Below are positions 1-5,377 of a DNA stretch of 6,239 nucleotides, piece after piece (within the stretch, counting starts at the first letter, position 1; each line of letters opens with the position of its first letter). Source of the stretch: Sporomusaceae bacterium (lineage in GTDB: Bacteria > Bacillota_C > Negativicutes > Sporomusales_B > UBA7701). The stretch is taken from contig JALHDI010000169.1 of NCBI GenBank assembly GCA_022839045.1, positions 1-6,239 of the forward strand, read 5' to 3'. Below the pieces are notes generated by a model. That model was not told the DNA's origin. It saw nothing but the letters and a program-made list of their open reading frames with translations, and searched no databases. The position numbers were made by a program, and so were the translations under genes.

Positions 1-109
1 CTCCTTCCCTCTCTTGAAGAAATGCTGCTAATATCTCTGCGCTTCTTTCTTCCTGCATTTTTTTGCCGTCCAGCCAAAAAATATGAGGATTACGGCGAAA
101 CCAGGTTAG
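1..109. other. AT-rich stretch without a recognised gene; possible end of a dispersed element
   Basis: GC content here is about 45%, against about 60% in the racemase region and about 70% in the cob genes. No plus-strand frame resembles the symporter whose C-terminus appears from about 119, and the symporter frame meets a TAG at 107-109. On the minus strand a frame is open through the stretch, with an ATG at 58-56 beginning M-Q-E-E-R-S-A-E-I-L, but it runs off the window after 19 codons and has no convincing ribosome binding site. The simplest reading is that foreign or repeat DNA abuts, and truncates, the symporter gene. From memory only, the sequence resembles short elements repeated in Sporomusaceae genomes; I cannot verify this here. 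Confidence 0.3.
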
Positions 110-271
110 CTGCCGCTTGGCATAGCGGCGGCTTTCCTCGGGCCGGTGACGAACGTGGTCTGGTTCCTGGCCTTCCCCAAGGGGATCGACCCGCTCTATC
201 CCGGCCTGATCGCGAGCATGGCGACGCTGCTGGCCGTCAGCTGGCTGACGAAGAGAAAACGCCGGCGCTGA
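110..271 (+). pseudogene. C-terminal remnant of a sodium:solute symporter (SSS family)
   Basis: The plus-strand frame ending in TGA at 269-271 encodes 53 residues. They read as the last part of a sodium/solute symporter: a hydrophobic segment around G-I-A-A-A-F-L-G-P-V-T-N-V-V-W-F-L, the short turn F-P-K-G-I-D-P-L-Y-P-G-L, a second membrane segment (I-A-S-M-A-T-L-L-A-V-S-W-L), and a basic cytoplasmic tail T-K-R-K-R-R-R. Members of this family are normally about 450-550 residues with 12-14 membrane helices, so only the final one or two helices are present. The frame is closed upstream by TAG at 107-109 and no start codon precedes the homologous part, so the gene is broken inside the window rather than merely cut by its edge. 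The terminator at 290-322 probably served it. Family assignment rests on pattern recognition and the substrate is unknown. Confidence 0.6.
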
Positions 272-289
272 ATGCGCGGCCAAACGCAC

Positions 290-322
290 AGACGCCCCCG
301 GCGCGCGGGGACGTCTTTTTTT
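290..322 (+). terminator. Rho-independent terminator downstream of the symporter remnant
   Basis: On the plus strand, AGACG (290-294) pairs with CGTCT (312-316). After one C/A mismatch, CCCCGG (296-301) pairs with CCGGGG counterparts at 305-310, leaving a 3-nt loop. The stem is followed directly by seven T (316-322), the classic intrinsic terminator layout. It lies 18 bases after the symporter stop codon. Read on the minus strand the hairpin is not followed by a T-run, so it is unlikely to stop transcription of the convergent acetyltransferase gene efficiently. Confidence 0.85.
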
Positions 323-341
323 CTGCGGCCGAAGAAAAATG

Positions 342-800
342 TTATTCAGGCCGATCAAGCGCCTTGACCATCAGCACCCGGTCTTCCCCTTCGCCGTACT
401 CGGCGGGCAGAAAACCGGCGTCGCGAAACCCCAGTTTGTCCCGATAAACCTTGATCGCGGCCGCGTTTTGGGGCGCGACGGTCAATTCCACCGTGGCGAT
501 GCCGTCCTTGGACAGTTTTGTCAGGCTTTGGGCGAACAGTTTGGTGCCCAGGCTCTGGCCCCGCAACCTCCCGTCAATCGAGATGCCGACGACGTACGCC
601 TTGTTTCTGTTTTCCCAGTCCACCATATACTGAACCGCGCCGATTATCTCGCCGTCCCTGCGCAGGGCGAATACCCGGCCGTGCCTTATGAGCGGCACTA
701 GCTGCCATTCGTTCATCCCGCCGGGTCCGAACGCCTCCGCCTCCAGCTCAACCAGGCGCCGGACGACAGCCGGCTCGATCTCTTTTATCAGTTCGATCAC
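342..800 (-). CDS. GNAT family N-acetyltransferase (RimI-like)
   Basis: Encodes 152 residues, the usual length for a single GNAT domain. The acetyl-CoA pyrophosphate-binding motif A is clear as R-L-R-G-Q-S-L-G-T-K-L-F (residues 78-89, the R/Q-x-x-G-x-G/A loop and following helix), preceded by the beta strand V-V-G-I-S-I. Motif B follows as L-T-V-A-P-Q-N-A-A-A-I-K-V-Y-R-D-K-L-G-F (106-125), the standard N-x-x-A-x-x-x-Y-x-K-x-G-F pattern. The start is GTG at 800-798, overlapping the TGA of the racemase gene by four bases (GTGA), with AGGGAGG at 814-808, seven bases upstream. The two genes are therefore translationally coupled and probably act together, for instance on an amino acid or its derivative. 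The acyl acceptor cannot be deduced. Cytoplasmic. The GNAT fold is secure; RimI-type ribosomal protein acetylation is not implied. Confidence 0.88.
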   Translation of the reverse strand: MIELIKEIEPAVVRRLVELEAEAFGPGGMNEWQLVPLIRHGRVFALRRDGEIIGAVQYMVDWENRNKAYVVGISIDGRLRGQSLGTKLFAQSLTKLSKDGIATVELTVAPQNAAAIKVYRDKLGFRDAGFLPAEYGEGEDRVLMVKALDRPE

Positions 801-1882
801 CGCTCGTCCTCCCTGAAAACTTTGGTTATATACTTCGAACCGGAAGCCGACAGCAGCCCGAAATAGGACAGCGAGAAGTCTACATTGTCGCCGATCCTGA
901 GCTTTTCGTCCGTCTCAGTGATGTCGACTATCAGATGGTCGCTGCTGGCGCCCAGGATCGTTATTTGCCGATTGACGGGCATGATCCCCTCGATGTAGAC
1001 ATCCTGCCTGCCCAAAGCGAGGATCGCTCTTTTTCTGGGGCCGATGTCTTCGAACTGCGGCAGGTTTCCAAATGCGTCGCGGCCGATGGTGCCGGCGGGC
1101 ACGGACGGCTTTTCTTTCAGTTCGATGATTTCGGCCCGCAGAAGAAAGGCGTCCTGATGCAACCAGGGGATGATCCGCTGATGAGTGGTGTCGGTCCCCA
1201 GGAGGATCCCCTCGCCGATCCTCAGCTGATTGATGCCCGGCGGGATTTGGCCATTTTCGACGAGCAGCAGGGACGACGTCGCGCCGCCGGATATTATGTC
1301 GAGGCGGACGCCGAGTTGACTCTCGATCGATCTCCCGACCTTGACCAGCCGGCTGAGGTTCTCGACCTCGGGCAAGACGCCGCCGAAACAGCCCACGTTC
1401 GTGCCGATGCCCGCCAGTTTGACGCCGCGGAGCTTCCCGATCCGTTTGGCGGCGCCAAGCGCGTGTTCTATCAGCACGCCTTCGCGCAGATCGCCGATAT
1501 CGACCATCAGGATGACCTGATGGATTTTGCCGGCCGACAAAGCCTCTTCCGCCAAGGCGGTGATGACCGCTATCTCCGAGTTGACGCTGGCGTCGGTGTA
1601 CTGCACTACGTTGCCGACGTTGCTCAGGCGCGGGATGCGCAGTAAGGTAATCGGCAGCTCGAAGCCCTGGTTGCGGAGTTCGATTATGTTTTCCATTCTG
1701 GCGTCGGCCAGGCCGTCGATGCCGCCGCCGACCATGGCGGACACTATTTCCGGTATGGCGCTGAAGCCTTTGGTCACGCCGAGTACTTCTATGCCCTTGG
1801 GGCGGCATTTCTCCACGACCCGAGCGGTGTTGCGCCTTATTTTTACCAGGTTTACTTCCAGATTCAACGCCCACGCCCCCAT
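797..1882 (-). CDS. PLP-dependent amino-acid racemase, ornithine racemase (Orr)-like, alanine racemase N-terminal family
   Basis: A 361-residue protein of the alanine/ornithine racemase family, which interconverts L- and D-amino acids through a PLP Schiff base. The N-terminal strand L-N-L-E-V-N-L-V-K-I-R-R-N (6-18) and G-V-T-K-G-F (35-40) place the PLP lysine at K38. The barrel continues with N-S-E-I (101-104), V-D-I-G-D-L-R-E-G (127-135), G-T-N (160-162), I-S-G-G-A-T-S-S (197-204) and L-R-I-G-E-G-I-L-L-G (220-229). The C-terminal part carries signatures typical of Orr-like proteins: I-E-L-K-E-K-P-S-V-P (253-262), R-D-A-F-G-N (268-273), G-R-Q-D-V (291-295) and G-A-S-S-D-H (311-316). I chose the ATG at 1882 because homologues begin about here; the frame is open to 1999, but that stretch is intergenic hairpin DNA. 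No strong Shine-Dalgarno precedes it. Ornithine is the likeliest substrate, but alanine, lysine or another amino acid is possible. Confidence 0.88.
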   Translation of the reverse strand: MGAWALNLEVNLVKIRRNTARVVEKCRPKGIEVLGVTKGFSAIPEIVSAMVGGGIDGLADARMENIIELRNQGFELPITLLRIPRLSNVGNVVQYTDASVNSEIAVITALAEEALSAGKIHQVILMVDIGDLREGVLIEHALGAAKRIGKLRGVKLAGIGTNVGCFGGVLPEVENLSRLVKVGRSIESQLGVRLDIISGGATSSLLLVENGQIPPGINQLRIGEGILLGTDTTHQRIIPWLHQDAFLLRAEIIELKEKPSVPAGTIGRDAFGNLPQFEDIGPRKRAILALGRQDVYIEGIMPVNRQITILGASSDHLIVDITETDEKLRIGDNVDFSLSYFGLLSASGSKYITKVFREDER

Positions 1883-1939
1883 ACCGCAAAGGATTACCGC
1901 CGCGGCGGAAAACCGCCGGTGTCGCTCCCGGCTGCCGCT

Positions 1940-1945
1940 ATTGTA
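1940..1945 (-). promoter_or_regulatory. Possible -10 box of a promoter for the racemase-acetyltransferase pair
   Basis: On the minus strand the sequence TACAAT, within AAAATACAATAG, differs by one base from the TATAAT consensus and is the only A/T-rich hexamer of this kind in the gap. It lies about 58 bases before the racemase ATG and downstream of the terminator-like hairpin, which is where a promoter for the two-gene unit would be expected. No good -35 box is found 16-18 bases upstream; a TTGCAT lies 24 bases away, too far. Treat as a candidate only. Confidence 0.3.
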
Positions 1946-1975
1946 TTTTCTGCATCGGCTGGGGCCGATATGCAA

Positions 1976-2013
1976 AGGGACATGGCCGCTGCAAAACAAG
2001 CGGTCATGTCCCT
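1976..2013 (-). terminator. Long hairpin, likely terminator at the end of the cob operon
   Basis: AGGGACATGGCCGCT (1976-1990) and AGCGGTCATGTCCCT (1999-2013) form a 15-bp stem with one G-T (G-U) pair and an 8-nt loop. It starts 40 bases after the cobC stop codon. On the minus strand the stem ends in CCC followed by only TTTGC, so the T-tract is weak, but the stem is by far the longest in the gap. It would end the cobalamin transcript and separate it from the racemase genes. A protein-binding palindrome is a less likely alternative. Confidence 0.6.
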
Positions 2014-2052
2014 CGATATATCAGGTGCGGACCGGTTCGCCGGGAATGCGTC

Positions 2053-2670
2053 CTAGCCCGACTGCGGCCGCAGGTGGTGGATGTCGTTCAGCAGGGTGAC
2101 GATGGAGCGCTGCTTGTGGTATTCGATGATGCTGACGCAGGTGTTGTCGAGGCGGATGTCCCAGAGGTGGTTGAGGTGGATGTTGAGGGCGGCGCAGACG
2201 ATGGTGCGGATGGTGCCGCCGTGGGAGACGACGGCGACGGTCTGGCCGCTGTGGCGCTCGACGAGGCGGACGATGGCGCCGGCGGCCCGTTCCTTGAGCT
2301 CGCTGAAGGTTTCGCCGCCGGGGATGCGGACTTCGTCGGTGCGGGTGAAGAGCTGGGTGTATTCTTCCGGCCATCTGTCGCTGATGCCTTCGTAGGTGAG
2401 GCCCTCCCATTCGCCGAAGAGGATTTCGCGCAGCTCGGGCAGGCAGGTGACGGGCAAGCCGTGGCGGGCGGCGATGGCGCCGGCGGTGACGCAGGCGCGG
2501 CGCAGGTCGCTGGCGTATACGGCGTCGATTTTCTCTTTGGCGAGGCGGCCGGCGACCAGTTCGGCCTGGCGGAGGCCTTCGTCGGACAGGTCGGTGTCGG
2601 TGTGGCCCTGGTATTTGAGCTCTTTGTTCCAGACGGTTTCGCCGTGGCGGACGAGGATTATTTTCGTCAT
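2053..2670 (-). CDS. cobC: Alpha-ribazole phosphatase CobC (histidine phosphatase family)
   Basis: A 205-residue cytoplasmic member of the histidine phosphatase (phosphoglycerate mutase-like) superfamily. The catalytic signature L-V-R-H-G-E-T gives the phosphorylated His at H9, with S-D-L-R-R-A supplying R58. The acid E82 lies in E-L-R-E-I-L-F-G-E-W-E-G, and the second catalytic His is H150 in V-V-S-H-G-G-T-I-R. The F-G-E-W-E-G segment and the position in a cob operon favour CobC, which removes the 5'-phosphate of alpha-ribazole phosphate (or of adenosylcobalamin phosphate) at the end of nucleotide-loop assembly, over a generic sugar phosphatase. The ATG at 2670 overlaps the cobD stop by four bases (ATGA). 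AAGGA lies about nine bases upstream, so translation is coupled to cobD. It is the last cob gene before the hairpin at 1976-2013. Confidence 0.9.
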   Translation of the reverse strand: MTKIILVRHGETVWNKELKYQGHTDTDLSDEGLRQAELVAGRLAKEKIDAVYASDLRRACVTAGAIAARHGLPVTCLPELREILFGEWEGLTYEGISDRWPEEYTQLFTRTDEVRIPGGETFSELKERAAGAIVRLVERHSGQTVAVVSHGGTIRTIVCAALNIHLNHLWDIRLDNTCVSIIEYHKQRSIVTLLNDIHHLRPQSG

Positions 2671-3719
2671 GCGGTACCATCCTTGAGGTTTTTTTCCAGC
2701 GCGGCCAGGACCGCGGCGTTCTGCTCCGGCAGTTTGACGGCCAGGCGGATGTAGGCGGGGGAAAGCCCCGGGTAATTGCTGCAGTCGCGGATGAGGATGC
2801 CGTCCCGGAGCATAGCCTGGCGGAGCGCGGGGGCGGTAGCGCCTTCGAGCCGGGCGAGGATGAAGTTGGCGCTGGCCGGGAAGGGCCGGACGCCGGGAAG
2901 GGCGGCGAGGGCGGCGGCCAATTCCTCACGGGCGACGGCGACGGCGGCGACGCTGGCGGCGCGGTAGGCTTCGTCGTCCAGGGCGGCCACGCCGGCGGCC
3001 TGGGCGAGGGTATTGACGTTCCAGGGGTCTTTGGCGCGGTCGAGGCTGTCGCCGACGGGGGCCTGGGCAAGCAGGAAGCCGAGGCGCAGGCCGGGGATGG
3101 CGTAGAATTTGGTGAGCGACTGGAGGACGATGAGGTTGGAATAGGCAGCGAGCAGCGGCCGGCAGGTGTAAGCGGCGGCGGCGGGCAGGAAGTCAAGGAA
3201 GGATTCGTCGACGACTACCCAGGTGCCCGCGCGGGCGGCGGCGGCAACGACGGTTTCGGCTTCGTCGCGGCCGATGAGGCGGCCGGTGGGGTTGTTGGGG
3301 TTGCAGAGGAAGGCGATGTCGACGCCGGCGAGCCGGGCGGCGAAGGCGGCGGGGGCGAGGCGGAAACCGTCGTCCGCTGCTAGCGGGAAATAGGCGACGG
3401 CCGCACCGGCGGCCCGGGCGGCCCGCTCGTATTCGCTGAAGGTGGGGGCGGCGAGGAGGACGCGGCGGGGACGGCGCACCTGGCAGAGGACATAGAGGAG
3501 TTCGGCGGCGCCGTTGCCGCAGGTGACGAGGCCGGGGTCGACGCCGTAGCGCCGGCCGATGGCGCCTTTGAGGGCGGTGGCGGCCGCGTCGGGGTAGTGG
3601 ATGACGCTGTCGAGAGCGTCCCGGACGGCGTCCCGGACGGCGGCGGACAGGCCGAGGGGGTTGATGTTGGCGCTGTAGTCGAGCAGTTGGCCGGGAGCGG
3701 CGCCGGTGAGGCGGGCGCG
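2667..3719 (-). CDS. cobD: Threonine-phosphate decarboxylase CobD, 5' end missing (fused to or truncated by pduX)
   Basis: A class I/II fold PLP aminotransferase relative that decarboxylates L-threonine O-3-phosphate to (R)-1-aminopropan-2-ol O-2-phosphate, the arm CbiB attaches to adenosylcobyric acid. About 350 codons are recognisable. They start at A-R-L-T-G-A-A-P-G-Q-L-L-D-Y and S-A-N-I-N-P-L-G, then G-N-G-A-A-E, C-N-P-N-N-P-T-G, D-E-S-F-L-D-F, the PLP-lysine motif S-L-T-K-F-Y-A-I-P-G-L-R-L-G, P-W-N-V-N, and I-L-I-R-D-C-S-N-Y-P-G-L near the end. All core motifs are intact. The usual N-terminal segment of about 15 residues with H-G-G-N, and any start codon, are absent: upstream the frame runs open through pduX to an ATG at 4352, and the first in-frame GTG downstream (3479) would remove about 80 residues. 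The listed start is where homology begins, not a start codon. Translation would need a -1 shift from pduX. Confidence 0.85.
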   Translation of the reverse strand, partial: RARLTGAAPGQLLDYSANINPLGLSAAVRDAVRDALDSVIHYPDAAATALKGAIGRRYGVDPGLVTCGNGAAELLYVLCQVRRPRRVLLAAPTFSEYERAARAAGAAVAYFPLAADDGFRLAPAAFAARLAGVDIAFLCNPNNPTGRLIGRDEAETVVAAAARAGTWVVVDESFLDFLPAAAAYTCRPLLAAYSNLIVLQSLTKFYAIPGLRLGFLLAQAPVGDSLDRAKDPWNVNTLAQAAGVAALDDEAYRAASVAAVAVAREELAAALAALPGVRPFPASANFILARLEGATAPALRQAMLRDGILIRDCSNYPGLSPAYIRLAVKLPEQNAAVLAALEKNLKDGTA

Positions 3720-4531
3720 GGGCAGGCCCGGACGACGTCGGCCCGGCAGGCTTCGGCCGCGGCGGGCGACGGCCGGCCGGGGAAGAGGATGCCGAGGACG
3801 GTGCCGCTGTGGGCGGTGTTGACGCCGACCGCCCCGTGGCGGCGGGCGACGGCGATGACGCCGGGGAGCGCGGGCTTGGAGAGAATGGCCTGGTTGGCGA
3901 GGGCGCTGATGGTGGCGGCCTGGCCGATGAGGGCGCAGTCGCCGGCGGCGAGGCCGCGGCTGACGAGGTCGACCGCCCGGCGGACTTCTTGTTCTTTGGC
4001 GGCGTTGAGGGCGGCCAGGTCGGTGCGGCGGTTGAATTCGAGGGTGTCGATGCGGCCGCCGGCGTCGAAGATGAGGACGCTCATGGACGGCGGGCCGCCG
4101 AGGGGCCGGCGGATATGACCGCGGACATGGTCGAACATAACGATGCCGGGAAAGAAGATGCCGTCGGTCGGCTCGATGGCGAGGGCGATGTCGGCGATGT
4201 CGTCGGCGGCGAGGCGCCGGCCGGCGGCGAGGGCGGCCGCCTGGCAGGCGGCCGCGATGTCGGCGCTGGATGAGGCCATGCCTTTGCCCTGGGGCAGGTC
4301 GGACCGGCCGGCGACGGTAAAGGGCTCTCCGGCGACGCCGAGGTATCCCCACGTCCGGCGGACGGCGGCGACGGTTTTATCGCCGGCGGCCGACGGGCCG
4401 GCGGCGCCGGGGGTGACGGTGACCTCGGCGTAGAGGTCGACCGGGCAGGTTATGAGGAAGTTGACGCCGTCCAGGGTGCCCTGGACGAGTTCGCCGCACG
4501 AACCGGGAGCGCGGACGGTTGCTGTCATCAT
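3380..4531 (-). CDS. pduX: L-threonine kinase PduX (GHMP kinase), C-terminus lost and read out of frame into cobD
   Basis: A GHMP-family kinase that makes L-threonine O-3-phosphate, the substrate of CobD. Seen: P-G-S-C-G-E-L-V-Q-G (9-18), C-P-V-D-L-Y (29-34), the ATP-binding loop L-P-Q-G-K-G-M-A-S-S-S-A-D (79-91), I-E-P-T-D-G (119-124), and the C-terminal glycine motif V-N-T-A-H-S-G-T-V-L-G (237-247). Start: ATG at 4531 (a second ATG follows), with AGGGGA seven bases upstream and 46 bases after cobS. Homology stops at residues 270-271 (R-A-C-P, position 3719); family members are about 300 residues and end with a further strand around a T/V-G-G motif. From there this frame reads cobD DNA out of phase as a Pro/Ser/Ala-rich tail to a stop at 3380, giving 383 residues, of which about 112 are spurious. 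The kinase core looks intact; loss of the last 20-30 residues may reduce stability. Confidence 0.85.
   Translation of the reverse strand: MMTATVRAPGSCGELVQGTLDGVNFLITCPVDLYAEVTVTPGAAGPSAAGDKTVAAVRRTWGYLGVAGEPFTVAGRSDLPQGKGMASSSADIAAACQAAALAAGRRLAADDIADIALAIEPTDGIFFPGIVMFDHVRGHIRRPLGGPPSMSVLIFDAGGRIDTLEFNRRTDLAALNAAKEQEVRRAVDLVSRGLAAGDCALIGQAATISALANQAILSKPALPGVIAVARRHGAVGVNTAHSGTVLGILFPGRPSPAAAEACRADVVRACPAPASPAPLPANCSTTAPTSTPSACPPPSGTPSGTLSTASSTTPTRPPPPSKAPSAGATASTPASSPAATAPPNSSMSSARCAVPAASSSPPPPSANTSGPPGPPVRPSPISR
3719..3722 (-). other. Frame junction between pduX and cobD at a CCCC run
   Basis: The mRNA reads UGC CCC GCG in the PduX frame. The CCC codon (3721-3719) is preceded by another C, so a -1 slip re-pairs the proline tRNA with CCC (3722-3720) perfectly and continues CGC GCC CGC CTC, which is R-A-R-L in the CobD frame. 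One extra C would have the same effect. The join falls exactly where PduX homology ends and CobD homology begins. Confidence 0.55.
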
Positions 4532-4577
4532 AGATTATTCCCCTGTTGCGGGCGCTGCGACTCGGCCGCGCGCGAAT

Positions 4578-5348
4578 TTATTGCCAGAAGTAGCTGTTAG
4601 AATCCCACATGAGGACAAAAATGAATAGGACGACAACTTCGGTGAGTTCGGTGACGGCGCCGTAGGTGTCGCCGGTGAGCCCGCCGAGCGCCCGGGTGGC
4701 GTAGCGGCCGAAGGCGGCGGCGAAGAGGACGGCCGCGGCCAGGGCGGCGAGCGCGGCCGGGCCGAGGGGGGCGACGAGCAGGGCGGCGGTTGCGGCGGCG
4801 ACATAAAGGGCGGAGCGGCCAGCGTAGGCGGCGAAGGCTTTGCCGATTCCCTCCGGCCGGGCATACGGATACGAGGTGATGGCGATGACCATGGCCAGCC
4901 GCCCGAGCACCGGCATGGCGAACAGGGCGGCCGGGGGGGCGGACGCCACGGGGTTGGCGGGCAGGAGGTCGAGGAGCAGCGACCATTTGGCGAGGATGAG
5001 GACGACGAAGGCGATGACGCCGTGGGCTCCCACCCTGCTGTCTTTCATGATTTCCAGCATCCGCTCGCGGGACCGGCCGGACAGCAGGCCGTCGGCGCTG
5101 TCCATGAGGCCGTCGCAGTGCAGGCCGCCGGTGAGGAAGATTTCCAGGACGATGAGGGCGGCGGCTAGGGTGTGGAGGGGCAGGTAGGGGTCGGCGAGGC
5201 GGCAGGCCGCGGCGAGGATGACGCCGATGACCGCCCCGACGAGGGGGAAGTATTTGACGGAGGCGCCGAAGGTTTCCGGCGCCACGGTGTCCTGGCGGAC
5301 GAGCCGGATGCGGGTGAGGAACTGCAGGGCGGTGAGAAATTTGTCCAT
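4578..5348 (-). CDS. cobS: Adenosylcobinamide-GDP ribazoletransferase (cobalamin synthase) CobS
   Basis: A 256-residue integral membrane enzyme of normal family length. It transfers alpha-ribazole or its 5'-phosphate to adenosylcobinamide-GDP, giving adenosylcobalamin (phosphate) and GMP. The N-terminus F-L-T-A-L-Q-F-L-T-R-I (4-14) is typical. The metal/nucleotide-binding motif G-G-L-H-C-D-G-L-M-D-S-A-D-G (74-87) is followed by M-K-D-S-R-V-G-A-H-G (101-110), and the C-terminal signature G-G-L-T-G-D-T-Y-G-A (222-231) leads into T-E-L-T-E. Hydrophobic segments lie roughly at 33-50, 60-74, 110-128, 140-158, 180-215 and 236-248. It follows cbiB by 40 bases and precedes pduX by 46. The ATG at 5348 is the first in-frame start. 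Its only strong Shine-Dalgarno lies 23 bases upstream behind a hairpin (separate entry). Nothing is missing from the protein. Confidence 0.95.
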   Translation of the reverse strand: MDKFLTALQFLTRIRLVRQDTVAPETFGASVKYFPLVGAVIGVILAAACRLADPYLPLHTLAAALIVLEIFLTGGLHCDGLMDSADGLLSGRSRERMLEIMKDSRVGAHGVIAFVVLILAKWSLLLDLLPANPVASAPPAALFAMPVLGRLAMVIAITSYPYARPEGIGKAFAAYAGRSALYVAAATAALLVAPLGPAALAALAAAVLFAAAFGRYATRALGGLTGDTYGAVTELTEVVVLFIFVLMWDSNSYFWQ

Positions 5349-5377
5349 CGTTTGCCCGGCGGGGACGCCGGCCTCCT
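5349..5377 (-). promoter_or_regulatory. cobS ribosome binding site with a hairpin between Shine-Dalgarno and start codon
   Basis: In the mRNA, AGGAGG (5377-5372) is followed at once by CCGGCG (5371-5366), loop UCCC (5365-5362) and CGCCGG (5361-5356), a perfect 6-bp all-GC stem, then seven bases GCAAACG and the cobS ATG at 5348. Linear spacing is 23 bases, too long for normal initiation. With the hairpin folded the Shine-Dalgarno lies about seven bases from the ATG, an optimal distance. No in-frame alternative start lies closer to AGGAGG. A structured spacer of this sort is known for bacteriophage T4 gene 38; its use here is inferred from sequence. Confidence 0.55.

Noticed and set aside
22..447. 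Plus-strand open frame starting at 22 over the symporter remnant
   Set aside because: It reads the symporter region out of phase and continues through the terminator into the antisense of the acetyltransferase gene.
935..1645. Plus-strand open frame antisense to the racemase
   Set aside because: No recognisable protein features; the opposite strand holds a complete, motif-rich racemase.
1883..1999. N-terminal extension of the racemase to an ATG at 1999
   Set aside because: The extra 39 residues are encoded by intergenic hairpins, and homologues start at about the ATG at 1882.
2074..2754. Plus-strand open frame antisense to cobC, rich in Gly/Ala/Asp
   Set aside because: It is the complement of a high-GC gene with strong third-position bias and shows no domain or ribosome binding site.
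2021..3196. Long minus-strand open frame overlapping cobD and cobC out of phase
   Set aside because: It is Pro/Ser/Arg-rich, with no family resemblance, and is explained by the lack of stop codons in very GC-rich DNA; the CobD and CobC frames carry all the motifs.
3616..3639. Perfect 12-bp tandem repeat (GCGTCCCGGACG twice) inside cobD
   Set aside because: It encodes V-R-D-A twice, but the distance between flanking motifs (N-I-N-P-L-G and Y-P-D) equals that of Salmonella CobD as I recall it, so it is not an expansion.
3597..4273. Plus-strand open frames antisense to pduX
   Set aside because: Low-complexity shadows of the GHMP kinase gene.
4532..4577. Regulatory element between cobS and pduX
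   Set aside because: The 46 bases hold the pduX Shine-Dalgarno and a GCGCGC run, but no convincing hairpin or promoter.
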